From: an uncultured Campylobacter sp.
GTDB taxonomy: Bacteria; Campylobacterota; Campylobacteria; Campylobacterales; Campylobacteraceae
Assembly (NCBI GenBank): GCA_934718785.1
Contig: CAKVAF010000001.1
Coordinates: 146,808-210,807, forward strand
Reading direction: 5' to 3'
DNA: 64,000 nt
Positions 62,898 to 64,000 of the stretch are shown piece by piece (the stretch's first letter is position 1; the number at the start of each line of letters is the position of its first letter). Below the pieces are notes generated by a model that ran no database searches, had not been told where the DNA came from, and saw only the letters and a program-made list of their open reading frames with translations. Made by a program: the position numbers and the translations under genes.

Positions 62898-64000
62898 ATG
62901 CAAAAAATAAAGTCCTTTCCAGCAAATTTAAATAAAACAAAGCAAGATTTCACTCAAACTTTTTCTGATACGCACACCCTAGCCTTTATGCATTTTCATA
63001 GGCTTAATGAAGGACCTTTATGCGAGTTTTTAAAAATTTATCAAAGTGGCAAACCCTGCGTAATGCTCATTCGAAATGATGAAAATCTCATTGAAGATAA
63101 TGGCAAAATTTTACAAGAAAAAGAATTTGAAATTTTAGGACAAAAGTTTAAATTTAAATATTGTGTGTATTATACTCAAACCCTGCGTGATTTAAATTTG
63201 CCTTTTTATGCTGCGTATGGCAAAAATGAAAAAGCAAGTATGATGGCTTGGTATAATACAGATTATCTTTTTTATGTTTTAAGGTCCTTTTTGCCTGAGT
63301 TTAAGCATTATTTTTTAATTGATTATGATGTGTTTTTAAATGGTTCTTATAAAGAGTATTTTAAGCTTTATGAAAACGATGAAACGGATGTATTTTTGGC
63401 TTATTTTCGCAAAGAAGATGAGCTAAATCCTTGGTACTGGCTACAAGAAACAGCGTGGATTTATGATGAAAAGGCGCGTAAAAACTGGTATGGCTGTTTC
63501 TTTTCTTGCGAGCGCATCAGCGCTAGGGCCCTTGATAAGCTTTATCCACAGCGCATTAAACACGGCAAAATTTTTGCTAAAGTGAATCACAATATCAACA
63601 GATCAAAATGGCTTTTATGTGAAGCCTTTGTAGCCACAGAAGCTGTAAATATGGGTTTTAGCGTAAAATCTTTACTGAATAATAAAATGATTTTTGATGA
63701 TGATATTGATTTGACAGAAAGAAGGCTTTTTGTCCTGCCTGATAATCATTTCTATCATTTTGTCAAAGGACAATTTCACAAAAGAATTGCAGATAAAAAT
63801 GCTGAAATTTCAAAACTTAACAATGAAATTCAAGAATTAAATTCCCTGCCAAATTTAAAACAAAAGCAAGAATTAATAAATTTAAAACTCGAAACACAAG
63901 AAAAAGAACAAAATATAAAAATCAAAAAACTAGAAATTAAAAAGCTTGAAAAAGATTTAGGGCTAAAACTATCTAAACTTGAACCGCGTGTAAAATTAAT
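62898..64000 (+). CDS. Large protein of unknown function with coiled-coil tail, cut by the window edge
   Basis: The frame is open from ATG 62898 (TAAGG 7 nt before) to the edge, at least 367 residues. The N-terminal 300 residues form a soluble domain rich in aromatic residues (FYAAYGKNEKASMMAWYNT, HYFLIDYDVFLNGSY, WYWLQETAWIYDE). The DYDVF pattern resembles a DxD site of glycosyltransferase-like folds, but I do not recognise the family. From about residue 300 a K/E/L/N heptad coiled coil begins. No signal peptide. It may be a glycan or surface-modification protein located next to flagellar genes; this is inference. Confidence 0.7.
   Translation, partial: MQKIKSFPANLNKTKQDFTQTFSDTHTLAFMHFHRLNEGPLCEFLKIYQSGKPCVMLIRNDENLIEDNGKILQEKEFEILGQKFKFKYCVYYTQTLRDLNLPFYAAYGKNEKASMMAWYNTDYLFYVLRSFLPEFKHYFLIDYDVFLNGSYKEYFKLYENDETDVFLAYFRKEDELNPWYWLQETAWIYDEKARKNWYGCFFSCERISARALDKLYPQRIKHGKIFAKVNHNINRSKWLLCEAFVATEAVNMGFSVKSLLNNKMIFDDDIDLTERRLFVLPDNHFYHFVKGQFHKRIADKNAEISKLNNEIQELNSLPNLKQKQELINLKLETQEKEQNIKIKKLEIKKLEKDLGLKLSKLEPRVKL

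Noticed and set aside
1-64000. CRISPR array
   Set aside because: No set of regularly spaced direct repeats of 25-40 bases was seen on reading the window; cas genes are absent.
1-64000. Insertion sequences or prophage
   Set aside because: No transposase, integrase or phage structural gene is visible; the repeats present are non-coding.

Overview
The window is about 64 kb of AT-rich chromosome from a Campylobacter. The evidence is a tmRNA with a Campylobacter-type tag, many gene neighbourhoods that match Campylobacter jejuni blocks (compared from memory), CbrR, RacRS, FlpA, PflA, PurU/Cca, and sigma-54/sigma-28 flagellar promoters. Blocks that are far apart in C. jejuni are joined here, so this is a related but rearranged species. 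I cannot name it.

Layout. 1-1.1 kb is a patch of gene remnants and palindromes. 1.2-6 kb holds yaaA, rpsU, ccoG, ruvB, an HPt-like gene and ssrA (tmRNA). 6-13.4 kb holds fliP, an acidic protein with RqcH, a 48-aa gene, tRNA-Lys, marC, msrB, a ferritin-like gene, bioB and an antiporter. 13.8-20.4 kb is a leftward wall/repair/signalling cluster: rlpA, mltD, tatD, cbrR, recN, nadK. 20.5-28.2 kb holds aspS with a highly palindromic leader, then adk, ppa, msrA, an M20D amidohydrolase, ppk2 and dsbD. A DinJ-YafQ-like toxin-antitoxin pair sits at 28.4-28.9 kb. 29.9-34.7 kb is kdsB-thrC-lpxK-nadE facing a metallo-hydrolase and a small membrane protein. 34.8-39.9 kb holds a tiny lipoprotein, a thermonuclease, pflA, an orphan protein and a PepD-type peptidase. 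40-42.7 kb holds two small proteins, cca and purU.

The most unusual part is the 43.0-45.7 kb insert: a zinc-ribbon-like protein, a membrane-anchored DarT1-like DNA ADP-ribosyltransferase broken by an A8 tract and a second frameshift, and an intact DarT1-associated NADAR antitoxin-like gene. It looks like a toxin-antitoxin or anti-phage module with an uncommon membrane-tethered toxin, currently decayed or switched off.

45.8-57.4 kb is housekeeping and signalling: recG, an M16-like gene without the zinc motif, dnaJ, racRS, recR, rodA, a pseudouridine synthase, flpA, trmB. 57.4-62.4 kb holds an inverse-autotransporter-like protein diverging from flgI-flgJ-flgM-flgN-flgK, with a clear sigma-54 promoter before flgI and a sigma-28-like promoter before flgM. 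A gene of unknown function with a coiled-coil tail runs off the right edge, preceded by a T14 tract.

Repeats: a dispersed imperfect palindrome (copies near 13.5 and 29.7 kb, a degenerate fragment near 10.0 kb), and small 3'-end hairpins with a recurrent GC-rich loop. Frequent ATGA overlaps show tight translational coupling.
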